Source of the DNA: an uncultured Bacteroidales bacterium | Lineage (GTDB): Bacteria; Bacteroidota; Bacteroidia; Bacteroidales; UBA932 | Direction: 5' to 3' | Assembly: GCA_946410455.1 (NCBI GenBank) | Contig: CAMKAJ010000009.1 | Coordinates: 1 to 64,000 of the forward strand | Length of the DNA stretch: 64,000 nucleotides | Shown: positions 24,120 through 33,507 of the stretch, one piece after another | Position numbering within the stretch: the first letter of the stretch is position 1 | How the letters are laid out: each line of letters opens with the position of its first letter | Position numbers and translations under genes: made by a program | Notes under the pieces: model-generated | The model's database searches: none | What the model was told of the DNA's origin: nothing | Seen by the model: only the letters and a program-made list of their open reading frames with translations

Positions 24120-27082
24120 TATTCTGGTGTGCCCTGGCCTTGGTTATGGCCGGGCAGCCTGCCTCCGCCCAGTCCCGTAAAGACAAGGCGGACAGTCTTG
24201 TGCGCCTGATGAAGGCCGAGAGCCTGGAGCAGATGGAGATGCATGGCCAGCAATACCGCAAGGCCATCAATTCTACCTTCCTGCACAACGGCACCTACCT
24301 CATCAGCGACACCGCCCTGTGGAACGTAGATAAGAAGATTATCAATGCCATGGGGCACGTTAAAGTTATCCAGGACGAGACGATTCTTACGAGCGACAAA
24401 CTGGATTACCTGATAGACGAAGACCTTGCCAAGTTCCGTGGCACCCTGGTTCAGCTGGAGAACAAGAAAAAGAACCTGCTGCGAACCCGCCACCTGGACT
24501 ACAACACCAAAGACAGCATGGCGGTCTTCAAGAACGGCGCCTCAATGCGGAGCGAGGACGGTCAGGTAATAGAAAGCGTATCAGGTACTTACAGTTCTGC
24601 CGAGAAGAAGTTTACCTTCGAGGACTACGTAGATATGTTCTCGGACTCCATGTTCGTGAAGACCCAGCTGATGTACTATTACTCAGAGACCGAGAAGGCG
24701 GAATTCCCCACTTTCATTGATTTCTGGAGGGGCGGCAACATGCTCTCGGCAGACCAAGGTTGGTACGACAGGGGCCAGGAAACGGTGTTCTTTACCGGCA
24801 GAGTGCACGGCATGTCCGAGCAGCAGGAGGCCTGGTCTGACTCGCTATACTACTACAAGGGCACCGGAGATATGCTCATGATAGGCAGGGCACAGATCCA
24901 GGATTCTACCCGCAGGGTGAATGCGGTTGCAGACCGGATACATTACAACGACACCCTCTCGCGTGTGATGTTGCTGAACAATGCCGCCGTGGTGTTGGAG
25001 ACCGGCAGCGGGGCCGATACAGATACCCTTTACATTGGTGCGGATACCCTGATTTACAGGACGGTACGCCGCTGCGACATTCCAGATGGCACCGTAAAGG
25101 CTTGCGAGAGCCGTCTGGCCGACATACTTACCGATCCTGTGACCGAATTCCGGCGCAAGGCGGCAGAAGCAGCGGCGGCAGCTGCTGCCGAGGCAGCAAA
25201 GCCCCAGGGTGGCCCCGGCGGCCAAATGAGGCAGGGTGCGCAGCCAGCTGGTGCCGCCCCGCAGGATGCGTCTTCATCTCCCGCAACTCCTCCTGCACCA
25301 GCCGCTCCGAAGGGCGCACCAGAGACACCGGCAGCTCCTCCTGCACCAGCCGCTCCTAATGGCGCACCAGAGACCCCGGAACCTCCGGCAGCAGAGCCAT
25401 CTGCCGCTGCTCAGACAGACAGTATTGCAGCGGAGCAGGAACAGAAAGATAGTCTCTTTGCTCCTCTGACCAATGCTCTGGCGGCGATAGACAGTATGGC
25501 GGCTGCCGCGCATCCGGCAGATTCCCTGGCGGCGCCCGCTGATACCGTGGCGCTGAAAGACAGCCTCGCGCCCCGCGATACCGTGGCGCTGAAAGACACT
25601 CTCGCGCCCCGCGATACTGCGGCGCTGAAGGACAGTCTGGCGCCAGCCGACAGCCTGGCCGCTAAGGACACCGTGCAGCTGGACACCACCAAGATAGGTT
25701 TTGTTGACGGCGTGGGCGATGTACGCATCTTCCGCAAAGACATACAAGTCCGCTGTGACTCACTGAGTTACTGCGACCTCGATTCTATCGCCCGCTTCTA
25801 TCTTGACCCCATAATCTGGAACGACGGCAATCGCCAGTACACCTCCGACAGCCTCTTTATGCTCATAGGCAAAGGCGGCCCCCGCAAGGCCAGTCTGCAG
25901 TCCAACGCCTTCATCGTCATCAAAGAAGATGAGCAGAGCTACGACCAGATAAAGGGCACAGAAGTCATGGCCTACTTCGACAGTCTGGACAATTCGCTCA
26001 AGCGCTTCGATGCCCTTGGAGGGGCCTCCGTGCTCTTCTATCTGCAAGAGAATGGGGTGTATGCTACGGTCAACAAGGCCGAGAGCAAGATGATGAGCGG
26101 CCTGTTCTCCAACGGCGAGATAGACCACGTGTATTACTTTGAGGCGCCCAAGAATCATGCGTATCCGGTGGTGCAGCTGCCGGAGAGCGACAGGCAGATG
26201 AAGGGCTTCGCATGGCGGCCCGACGAGCGCCCCCGTGGCCCGGAAGACATTACTACTCTGAAAGTCAGGCCATGCGAGAGAGAGTATCATCGCACCAAGC
26301 CCAAGGCACGTTTCAAGCAGACCGAGATTTATTTCCCAGGATACATCAAGGGCATACGCCGCGAGATTGCGATACGCGATTCGCTGGCCAAACTCCCTAA
26401 GCCCAAAGTAGATACGACTCTTGTGCGGCAGCTCGACAGCCTTGCTGTCCCAGACAGCCTTTCGCTCACTGATTCGCTGGGGCGCGTGATTGCCGCGTCC
26501 GATTCCCTGGGAGCGCGCGACAGCCTCGCCCTGCGCGACAGCCTCGCCACCGGCGGCACCGCTTCCCCGGCCGATTCCGCTGCTGTATCAGGAACTGGCA
26601 AGCCCCCAGAAGAAATCGACCCTCTGGCCGTTCCTACGGTTGATCCCAAGCAAAAGAGGCAGGAGGAGAGGGAACTGAAGCGCAAGCTCCGTATTGCCCG
26701 CCGCGATGCCCGTATTGCGGCCCGCGAGGCCCGCTGGGCAGAGCTCGACAAGCAAGATTCCCTCAAGCTGGAGGCCAAGAAGCTCAAAGAGCTTGAAAAG
26801 CAGCGCGCCAAGACTCGCCGCATCCTGCTGGACCAGCGCCGCCAGGACGCGAAAGACCAAGCTAAGTTGCTGAAATACATAGAGAAATATCGCAAGAAGT
26901 ATGAAAGAGAGCAAAAACGTAAAGCTTCCAGAAAACGCACACAGGAAGCTCTCCCCGGGCGAGAAGTACCAACCGATCCTGAGCCCGCAGAGCAAGCCCC
27001 TCGAGGTGACGCCGTACTCGGTGAGTATGGGACTGTTGATGACGATACTGTTCTCAGCAGCGGCCGCGTACCTCGGCCTTAA
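24092..27082 (+). CDS. OstA-like (LptA/LptD N-type) protein with low-complexity insert
   Basis: A 996-aa exported protein. After a signal peptide (about 1-26) it has OstA/LptA-like beta-jellyroll repeats (about 45-330), the class involved in carrying LPS across the periplasm. A roughly 170-residue Ala/Pro-rich and DSLA/DTVALK-repeat linker follows (about 350-530), then another OstA-like segment (about 535-740) and a Lys/Arg-rich coiled region. The ATG overlaps the SurA-like gene. The last 182 bp overlap the OPT gene in another frame; the final 60 or so residues look like out-of-frame reading of that gene's N-terminus, so an ancestral stop was probably lost. Confidence 0.78.
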   Translation: MENQIRHRLIFWCALALVMAGQPASAQSRKDKADSLVRLMKAESLEQMEMHGQQYRKAINSTFLHNGTYLISDTALWNVDKKIINAMGHVKVIQDETILTSDKLDYLIDEDLAKFRGTLVQLENKKKNLLRTRHLDYNTKDSMAVFKNGASMRSEDGQVIESVSGTYSSAEKKFTFEDYVDMFSDSMFVKTQLMYYYSETEKAEFPTFIDFWRGGNMLSADQGWYDRGQETVFFTGRVHGMSEQQEAWSDSLYYYKGTGDMLMIGRAQIQDSTRRVNAVADRIHYNDTLSRVMLLNNAAVVLETGSGADTDTLYIGADTLIYRTVRRCDIPDGTVKACESRLADILTDPVTEFRRKAAEAAAAAAAEAAKPQGGPGGQMRQGAQPAGAAPQDASSSPATPPAPAAPKGAPETPAAPPAPAAPNGAPETPEPPAAEPSAAAQTDSIAAEQEQKDSLFAPLTNALAAIDSMAAAAHPADSLAAPADTVALKDSLAPRDTVALKDTLAPRDTAALKDSLAPADSLAAKDTVQLDTTKIGFVDGVGDVRIFRKDIQVRCDSLSYCDLDSIARFYLDPIIWNDGNRQYTSDSLFMLIGKGGPRKASLQSNAFIVIKEDEQSYDQIKGTEVMAYFDSLDNSLKRFDALGGASVLFYLQENGVYATVNKAESKMMSGLFSNGEIDHVYYFEAPKNHAYPVVQLPESDRQMKGFAWRPDERPRGPEDITTLKVRPCEREYHRTKPKARFKQTEIYFPGYIKGIRREIAIRDSLAKLPKPKVDTTLVRQLDSLAVPDSLSLTDSLGRVIAASDSLGARDSLALRDSLATGGTASPADSAAVSGTGKPPEEIDPLAVPTVDPKQKRQEERELKRKLRIARRDARIAAREARWAELDKQDSLKLEAKKLKELEKQRAKTRRILLDQRRQDAKDQAKLLKYIEKYRKKYEREQKRKASRKRTQEALPGREVPTDPEPAEQAPRGDAVLGEYGTVDDDTVLSSGRVPRP

Positions 27083-28895
27083 AGTAGGGCAGGTCTTCGA
27101 GGCCGCCATCCCCATCGCAATTATAGCAGTAGGTGTTACGGGCGTTCTGGGAAAGCGCGACGGCCTTGCACAAAACGTTATCATCCAGAGCATTGGCGCA
27201 TGCTCGGGAGTGGTAGTAGCCGGCGCCGTATTTACTTTGCCTGCAATCTACATTCTGGGGCTCGACGTGAACTTCTTCCAGATGTTCCTGAGTTCCCTGC
27301 TCGGCGGTGTACTCGGAATTCTCTTCCTCATCCCCTTCCGCAAGTACTTTGTGCAGGAGATGCACGGCCAGTTCCCCTTCCCCGAGGCCACAGCTACCAC
27401 CCAGGTGCTCGTGAGCGGAGAGGGCGGAGGCAACAGTGCCAGGACTCTGGTGCTCGCGGGCCTCATTGGCGGACTTTACGACTTTGCCGTGGCCACCTTC
27501 GGCGCCTGGGCGGAGACCCTGAGCACTACCGTAATGCACTGGGGGCAGGTGGTTTCCGACAAGGCCAAGCTCGTGCTTAAGCTCAACACCGGAGCGGCAG
27601 TGCTCGGTCTGGGCTACATCGTGGGCCTCAAATATGCATTTGTGATATGCTGCGGCTCCTTCCTGGTGTGGCTGGTTATCATTCCTCTGCTCAATCTGCT
27701 GTCCGGCGGCCCTGCGATTGATTGGTTCGGCCCCGGAGTTACTCACGAGCTGATTTCTGGAATGTCGCCGGACGAGCTGTTCCGCACCTACGCGCGCCAT
27801 ATTGGAATTGGCGGTATTGCCACTGCCGGAATTATCGGCATCATAAAGAGCGCAGGCGTAATCAAGAGCGCCGTAGGCCTTGCTGTAAGCGAATTCAAGC
27901 GTAAGAGCGGCGCTGCCGACGAGAAGCCGGAGCGCACTCAGGAAGACATTCCCATGCGTACCGTCATCTTCGGAATTATTATTGCGTTGCTTGCCATTTT
28001 CGCGTTCTTCGGATTCGGCGGCGTGGTGAACAATATCTGGCAGGCCCTGATTGCCCTGGTAATCGTGGCGCTCATAGCCTTCCTCTTTACCACCGTGGCG
28101 GCGAATGCAATTGCTATCGTGGGCACCAACCCGGTGAGCGGTATGACCATTATGACGCTGATTATCACCGCCCTGGTCTTGGTGGCCGTGGGACTTAAGG
28201 GAAATGCCGGAATGGTTGCAGCCATGGTTATAGGCGGCGTAGTATGCACGGCACTGAGCACCGCCGGCGGCCTCATTACCGACTTCAAGATTGGTTACTG
28301 GATTGGTACGACTCCCCGCAAGCAGGAAGCATGGAAATTCGTTGGCGTAGCAGTGGCTGCAGCTACCGTTGGCGGTGTGATGCTGGTGCTCAACAAGACT
28401 TATGGATTCACCGGCGAGGGCGCACTCGTGGCCCCTCAGGCCAATGCTATGGCAGCGGTAATTCAGCCCATGATGAACGGCGGCAGCGCTCCCTGGCTGC
28501 TCTATGGCATAGGAGCCGTGATTGCGGTGCTGCTCACTGTCTTTAAGGTACCTGCGCTGGCCTTCTGCCTGGGTATGTTCATCCCTATCGACCTCAACCT
28601 GCCCTTGCTGGTGGGCGGCGCCATCTCTTGGTTCGTGAGCACCCGCAGCAAGGATGCGGCGGTGAACACTGCCCGCCAGGAGAAGGGTACGCTGATTGCC
28701 AGCGGCTTTATTGCCGGCGGTGCGCTGATGGGTGTGGTTTCTGCTATTCTTAAGTTTGCCGGGGTGGATTGGTACCTGACGGCGTGGAATGCTGCGGGCG
28801 CTTCCGGAGTGGCCCCTGCTGAGCTTATTGCTGTGGTTCCTTTCCTTGCAATTTGCGGCTACATGATAGTTTCTTCTATGAAAGTTAAGGAGTAA
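26901..28895 (+). CDS. OPT-family oligopeptide transporter
   Basis: A 664-aa inner-membrane carrier of the OPT family with about 14-16 membrane helices. The N-terminus (LPENAHRKLSPGEKY, then FSAAAAYLGLKVGQVFEAA) matches the family closely, so the start at 26901 is genuine despite the 182-bp overlap with the OstA-like gene. It lies 1 bp before pepT, which suggests that imported small peptides are cleaved by that peptidase. Confidence 0.9.
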   Translation: MKESKNVKLPENAHRKLSPGEKYQPILSPQSKPLEVTPYSVSMGLLMTILFSAAAAYLGLKVGQVFEAAIPIAIIAVGVTGVLGKRDGLAQNVIIQSIGACSGVVVAGAVFTLPAIYILGLDVNFFQMFLSSLLGGVLGILFLIPFRKYFVQEMHGQFPFPEATATTQVLVSGEGGGNSARTLVLAGLIGGLYDFAVATFGAWAETLSTTVMHWGQVVSDKAKLVLKLNTGAAVLGLGYIVGLKYAFVICCGSFLVWLVIIPLLNLLSGGPAIDWFGPGVTHELISGMSPDELFRTYARHIGIGGIATAGIIGIIKSAGVIKSAVGLAVSEFKRKSGAADEKPERTQEDIPMRTVIFGIIIALLAIFAFFGFGGVVNNIWQALIALVIVALIAFLFTTVAANAIAIVGTNPVSGMTIMTLIITALVLVAVGLKGNAGMVAAMVIGGVVCTALSTAGGLITDFKIGYWIGTTPRKQEAWKFVGVAVAAATVGGVMLVLNKTYGFTGEGALVAPQANAMAAVIQPMMNGGSAPWLLYGIGAVIAVLLTVFKVPALAFCLGMFIPIDLNLPLLVGGAISWFVSTRSKDAAVNTARQEKGTLIASGFIAGGALMGVVSAILKFAGVDWYLTAWNAAGASGVAPAELIAVVPFLAICGYMIVSSMKVKE

Positions 28896-28896
28896 T

Positions 28897-30120
28897 ATGG
28901 AAAAGTTATTAGATAGATTTTTTAGATACGTGGCGGTAGATACGCAGAGTAACGAGGAATCTGAATCCCAGCCGTCCGAGGCTAAGGAGCTGGTGCTGCT
29001 GCAGATGCTGCGCGACGAGCTCCGCGCCATGGGAGTTGAGGCAGAGCTGGACGAGTACGGTTACGTGATGGCCAGCATCCCTTCCAACGTAGAGGGCAAG
29101 GTGCCTGCGCTGGGCTTTATCGCCCATGTAGATACCGCCCCAGACGCCAGCGGAAAGGATGTAAAGCCTCAGGTTATTAAAGATTATGACGGTTCTCCTA
29201 TAGCTCTGAAGGGCGTCCCCGGACTGACCCTGGACCCTGCCGATTTCCCGGAACTGCTCGCCCATAAGGGAGAGACTATTATTACTACCGACGGCACCAC
29301 ACTTCTGGGCGCCGACGACAAGGCCGGAGTGGCGGAGATTATGGATGCGGTGCAGTACATTGTGGAGCATCCTGAGTTCCCTCACGGCCCGATAAAGATT
29401 GGTTTCACGCCCGACGAGGAGATTGGGCGCGGAGTGGTGAAGTTCGACGTAAAGCGCTTCGGGGCCGATTATGCTTATACCATGGACGGCGGCGAGCTTG
29501 GCGAGCTGGAGTTCGAGAACTTCAATGCTGCGTCGGCCGTGGTGCATATTCAGGGGCGCAATGTGCATCCCGGTTATGCCAAGGGCAAGATGCTCAATTC
29601 CATCCTCATCGCTCAGGAGCTGATTCAGTTGTTCCCCGTAGAACAAAGGCCGGAATACACCTCAGGCTACGAAGGATTCTTCCACATCGTGGGCTTCAAG
29701 GGCACTGTAGAAGAGAGCACCCTTACCTGGATCATCCGCGACCACGACCGCGCCAAGTTCGAGCAGAAGAAGCAGCTGGTGCAGCGCCTCTGCAGCTTTA
29801 TCAACGACAAGTACGGCGCCGGTACGGCTGTCCCTACGATCAAAGACCAGTATTACAACATGCGCGAGCAAGTGGAGCCGCACTACCATATAATAGAGAA
29901 AGCGGTGCAGGCTATGGAGATGGCGGGCATAGAACCTCACATCCAGCCCATACGCGGCGGCACCGACGGGGCCAACCTCTCATTCAAAGAACTCCCTTGC
30001 CCCAACATCTTTGCAGGCGGCCTCAACTTCCACGGGAAGTTCGAGTGGGTGCCGCTCGAGTCTATGCAGAAGGCCTCAGCGGTTATCCTCAATATAGTCA
30101 GGCTGTTCGCAGAGAGCTAG
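28897..30120 (+). CDS. pepT: Peptidase T (tripeptide aminopeptidase)
   Basis: A 407-aa zinc aminopeptidase of family M20 that removes the N-terminal residue of tripeptides in the cytosol. Metal and catalytic motifs are present: GFIAHVDTAPD, LLGADDKAG, FTPDEEIGRG (catalytic Glu-Glu), YTMDGG and a late GGLNFHGKFEW. It follows the OPT transporter with a 1-bp gap, making a peptide uptake and digestion pair. It converges on the next gene with 2 bp between stops. Confidence 0.94.
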   Translation: MEKLLDRFFRYVAVDTQSNEESESQPSEAKELVLLQMLRDELRAMGVEAELDEYGYVMASIPSNVEGKVPALGFIAHVDTAPDASGKDVKPQVIKDYDGSPIALKGVPGLTLDPADFPELLAHKGETIITTDGTTLLGADDKAGVAEIMDAVQYIVEHPEFPHGPIKIGFTPDEEIGRGVVKFDVKRFGADYAYTMDGGELGELEFENFNAASAVVHIQGRNVHPGYAKGKMLNSILIAQELIQLFPVEQRPEYTSGYEGFFHIVGFKGTVEESTLTWIIRDHDRAKFEQKKQLVQRLCSFINDKYGAGTAVPTIKDQYYNMREQVEPHYHIIEKAVQAMEMAGIEPHIQPIRGGTDGANLSFKELPCPNIFAGGLNFHGKFEWVPLESMQKASAVILNIVRLFAES

Positions 30121-30122
30121 CC

Positions 30123-31718
30123 TTACCAGACAAACTGGAAGCGTACGTCCACAGGGATGCGGGCACGCTTGAATGCGGCAAAATCTAAGAGCAGCGACTC
30201 GGAGGTTTTGCCGTATTCTGCTATAAGCCTCTTTGCGGCATCGTAATCTCCGGTGGCCTGGATGGTGAGCACCTTGCCGGCAACGTTGGCTATGGCCTTC
30301 TCTGTGGCGTCGAAGTCAATCAGATAGCGGCCGTTGCGGTCGATGCTGAATGCCTGCTCTTCCTTGAGGAAGTTGTAGAGCATGATGTTGGCGCAGCCGA
30401 GTGCATTCGCCTCGCCAAATCGGGCAGAACGGATAAGGCTCACTACGAAGGTAGTGATGGCGTCTTCGCGGGTAAGGGTGGGATCCATCTGGCCTGCGGC
30501 AATGAGTTTAAGGTCGAGGAAGACGGACAGTGCGTCGCCTTTGAGTTCCTCCATAGTGAGGGCAGCCTCACCAAGAGCGTCACTCACGTGTCCGCGACCG
30601 TTGACTGTCTCCTTTACGCCTATGCCGTGGGCTACCTCGCGCATCGCGGTGTTCCAGAAGAATGCCTGATGGTCGAGGAACTTAGTCTGCTCATTAGCCA
30701 GCAGCAGGCGGCCTGCAGGGAGTATAATCTTAGTGTACTTGGAGTTGATAACGTTGCCGAGCAAGGCCGTACGGGTGCCTATTTCCTGTTGCACGCGTAG
30801 GTCGTAAGGAAGGTTGATGGCAATCTTCTTGATGCCGGCATTGGCTCCGCCTGCGCAATACACCTCGTCATAAACATAAATAGAGGAAGAAATGCCGGGG
30901 GTGAATGCCTTATAAGCGTCATCGCAGGGCAGGCTGGCCTGGAGCGAGGGAATGAGGTCGGTGAAATCGTTCACCTTCTCAGTCTTCTCAAGGTCTTTGA
31001 GCAGCACATAAGACTCATAAGAGGTCTTGGTGTCCATGAAGCGGTCGTCTTCTGTCTCCTGGGGGCCAATCACAAGGTCCATCTTGCTGTCGGTCATGGA
31101 AAGCCACAGCTCGTCGCTGTTGTAGTAGTCGTCGGTCTTCAGGCTCTCTATCTTTGCGAGCAGATAGTCGCGCACGCTGGGCTTGATGGTGTAATTTGCT
31201 GCTGCGGTGAGGTAGGTCGATATCTTTGAGATTTCATCCGCGAAGGCATCGTGGTACCACACTGCCTGGAGCTTGCCATCGGCGTCCCTGCAAATCATGG
31301 TGTAGGGGCTGTCTTTCAGGGGTTCGTCCCATGCTGCGAACTCTTGAGCGCTCATGTCGGCAGGGTAGAAATTGGCCCCGAGCGGGCTCTCACCCCAACC
31401 TTCCACGAAGCTCTGGCCATCTATGCGGTTCCAGGGGCCGTAGTTGAGTGTGGCGAACTCTTTTTGGGCGCGGTTTTGCAGAGACATAAGCTGCTGCTTG
31501 TCTCCGAAGCTCTGTTTCCAGTAAATGTTGTCAACTTCTACAGACGCGAGTTTGAAGTAGTTCAGCACCTCGCGTCCATTGTCGGAAATGCCCTCAAAGA
31601 AGGAAGAGCCAACCTCTACGTTGGCGTATGAGTCAAGCATAGCCTGGACGTCGTCTTCTCCAGAAGTGCAGGCAACCATGCCGGCAAGACAAAATATAGA
31701 AATAATAAACCGTTTCAT
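30123..31718 (-). CDS. M49-like peptidase-family lipoprotein with altered zinc motif
   Basis: A 531-aa lipoprotein (lipobox GMVACTS, Cys at about 14) of the bacterial branch related to dipeptidyl-peptidase III (M49). In this family I expect a HExxHGxG zinc motif and a downstream EExKAD. Here the site reads REVAHGIG (R360, E361, H364) and EELKGD, so the first zinc histidine is replaced by arginine (codon CGC). The rest of the fold appears intact. It may be an inactive or repurposed homologue. ATG 31718 is chosen for the signal peptide over 31739. Confidence 0.65.
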   Translation of the reverse strand: MKRFIISIFCLAGMVACTSGEDDVQAMLDSYANVEVGSSFFEGISDNGREVLNYFKLASVEVDNIYWKQSFGDKQQLMSLQNRAQKEFATLNYGPWNRIDGQSFVEGWGESPLGANFYPADMSAQEFAAWDEPLKDSPYTMICRDADGKLQAVWYHDAFADEISKISTYLTAAANYTIKPSVRDYLLAKIESLKTDDYYNSDELWLSMTDSKMDLVIGPQETEDDRFMDTKTSYESYVLLKDLEKTEKVNDFTDLIPSLQASLPCDDAYKAFTPGISSSIYVYDEVYCAGGANAGIKKIAINLPYDLRVQQEIGTRTALLGNVINSKYTKIILPAGRLLLANEQTKFLDHQAFFWNTAMREVAHGIGVKETVNGRGHVSDALGEAALTMEELKGDALSVFLDLKLIAAGQMDPTLTREDAITTFVVSLIRSARFGEANALGCANIMLYNFLKEEQAFSIDRNGRYLIDFDATEKAIANVAGKVLTIQATGDYDAAKRLIAEYGKTSESLLLDFAAFKRARIPVDVRFQFVW

Positions 31719-31770
31719 AATGATTGATTTAGCACGCAAATATAGGCAAAAAAACGTCGCGCTGTCCGCG

Positions 31771-33453
31771 TCAAGCCACTAAAATCAAGAGCTGGGCGGC
31801 AAGCACGCGCAAAAACATCGTTAAAGGATATACTGTAGCGTAATTCACAGACACGTAGTCAGACTTGTAGGCTTCCTGGGCAAAGGCGAGTGCGGCAGGG
31901 TCGGTGGTGCCGCCAGATACGAGTCCGCAAATCTGGTAGAAGTTGACCTTGAACACAAGGCGGGCAACCAGCACGATGGTGAATACCGGCACTACAGTAA
32001 TGATCAGGCCGTAAAGTATCCACCAGTAACCTCCAGACATCAACGAGTTTACAAAGGACTCTCCGGCGCCCAATCCAACTGCGGCCAGGAAGAAGCAGAT
32101 GCCTATTTCCCGTATCATCATGTTTGCGCTCACGGTGGTGTAAGTGGTGATTTTCCATTTAGGCCCGAAGTGCCCCAGCAGTATGGCGACGATTAGCGGT
32201 CCTCCTGCAAGGCCGAGCTTTACAGGTTGAGGAATTCCGGGGAAGGTGAAGGGAATTGAGCCGAAAACCACGCCCAGTGCGATGCCGAAGAAGATGGGTA
32301 CAAGGTTGGGCTTGCGCAGGCTGTCCGGCTTGTTGCCTACCACCTTAGCCACGTCGTTTATGGCGCTTTCTGTGCCCACCACAAGGATAATGTCGCCCAT
32401 TTGCAGGATTGAGTTGGGACGCGCTACGAGCTCGAGCCCGGTGCGCAGGATGCGGGTAACCTGTACTCCGTATTTTGCTCTCAGGTTAAGGCCGGCAAGG
32501 GTTTTTCCGTTTATGGAGGCTTTGCTTACGGTAAGCCTGCGGCTTATCAGGTGATCCTCGTGCTTGATCCAGTCGCTTAAGTGCAGGGGGACTTCTTCGC
32601 CGAAGATAATCCTGATGGAGTCAACCTCATGCTGGGACGTGACAATCAAGATTCTGTCGCCCTGCTGCAGGATAGTGTCGGGTCCGGGGATGAAGATTTC
32701 TGCATCCCTCATAAGGCGAGAGATCACAAATTTGCCCTGATGGTCGCCCATGATATCGCACAGGCGCTTGCCGAAGATGGCGGGATTCTCTACCTCGCAA
32801 TGCATTCTGCGGGCTGCAGATGCGGCGGCGGGATTCTCCTGGTCCAGCAGTGCCTTTTCTGCGTCAAGGTTGGCACGGAAAAGCGGCTTCATGAGCATCA
32901 GGATAAAGATAACGCCCAGAACACCAAGTGGATAGGCTACGGCGTACGAAGATGCCAGTGCTGCCGCATCCAATTGTGCCACGGCCGGATCGGCTCCGCC
33001 GCTTAGCTGGATGTCCGTGAGAGTCTGCTGCGCGGCACCCAGTCCTGGGGTGTTGGTAACTGCTCCGGACATTACGCCCACCATCGTGGGGAGGCTCTCT
33101 CCTGTAATCAGGTGAATAGCTACTGTGGTGAGCACGGCAAGCAGCACGAGCCCGGTGGCCAGCAGGTTCAGTTTAACTCCTCCTGCCTTGAAAGACTGGA
33201 AAAAACCAGGTCCGACTTGCAGGCCTATAGAGAAAACAAACAGAATAAGACCGAAGTCTTTCATGAATGCCAGGACGGTTGGATTAGCCGTGAAGCCAAA
33301 ATGGCTCAATATAATGCCGAGGAAAAGAATCCACGTAGACCCAATAGAAATCCCTTTTATCTTAAAACGCCCCATCCAAAGACCGCTGGCAATCACCACA
33401 GCAAAGAGAAGTATGCTGTGAGCGATTCCGGTGCCGAAAAACAATTCTTTCAT
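31771..33453 (-). CDS. AspT/YidE-type putative antiporter
   Basis: A 560-aa inner-membrane protein with two sets of about five membrane helices (1-190 and 385-560) flanking two cytosolic TrkA-C domains (about 205-375). This is the aspartate:alanine exchanger/YidE/YbjL layout. Conserved SGAVTNTPGLGAA and SGGTTDPAALAFA loops are present. Substrate unknown. The start is 54 bp from the divergent porin gene; a minus-strand TATCTTTG box lies at 33476-33483. Confidence 0.85.
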   Translation of the reverse strand: MKELFFGTGIAHSILLFAVVIASGLWMGRFKIKGISIGSTWILFLGIILSHFGFTANPTVLAFMKDFGLILFVFSIGLQVGPGFFQSFKAGGVKLNLLATGLVLLAVLTTVAIHLITGESLPTMVGVMSGAVTNTPGLGAAQQTLTDIQLSGGADPAVAQLDAAALASSYAVAYPLGVLGVIFILMLMKPLFRANLDAEKALLDQENPAAASAARRMHCEVENPAIFGKRLCDIMGDHQGKFVISRLMRDAEIFIPGPDTILQQGDRILIVTSQHEVDSIRIIFGEEVPLHLSDWIKHEDHLISRRLTVSKASINGKTLAGLNLRAKYGVQVTRILRTGLELVARPNSILQMGDIILVVGTESAINDVAKVVGNKPDSLRKPNLVPIFFGIALGVVFGSIPFTFPGIPQPVKLGLAGGPLIVAILLGHFGPKWKITTYTTVSANMMIREIGICFFLAAVGLGAGESFVNSLMSGGYWWILYGLIITVVPVFTIVLVARLVFKVNFYQICGLVSGGTTDPAALAFAQEAYKSDYVSVNYATVYPLTMFLRVLAAQLLILVA

Positions 33454-33475
33454 GCCCTAATTTTATAACCGGGCG

Positions 33476-33502
33476 CAAAGATACTATTTTTTTGTACATT
33501 TG
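33476..33502. promoter_or_regulatory. Divergent promoters between transporter and porin
   Basis: A minus-strand TATCTTTG (33476-33483) serves the AspT-like gene, and a plus-strand TACATTTG (33495-33502) serves the porin. The latter ends 5 bp before the GTG start, so the porin mRNA is predicted to be leaderless or almost so. Confidence 0.55.
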
Positions 33503-33507
33503 CGTTT

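Noticed and set aside
27054..29030. 658-codon antisense ORF opposite the OPT gene, and similar ones at 7574-8836, 3495-4403, 17820-18797 and 20354-21598
   Set aside because: These oppose well-supported genes, have no recognisable domains and arise from GC-biased codon use of the true strand.
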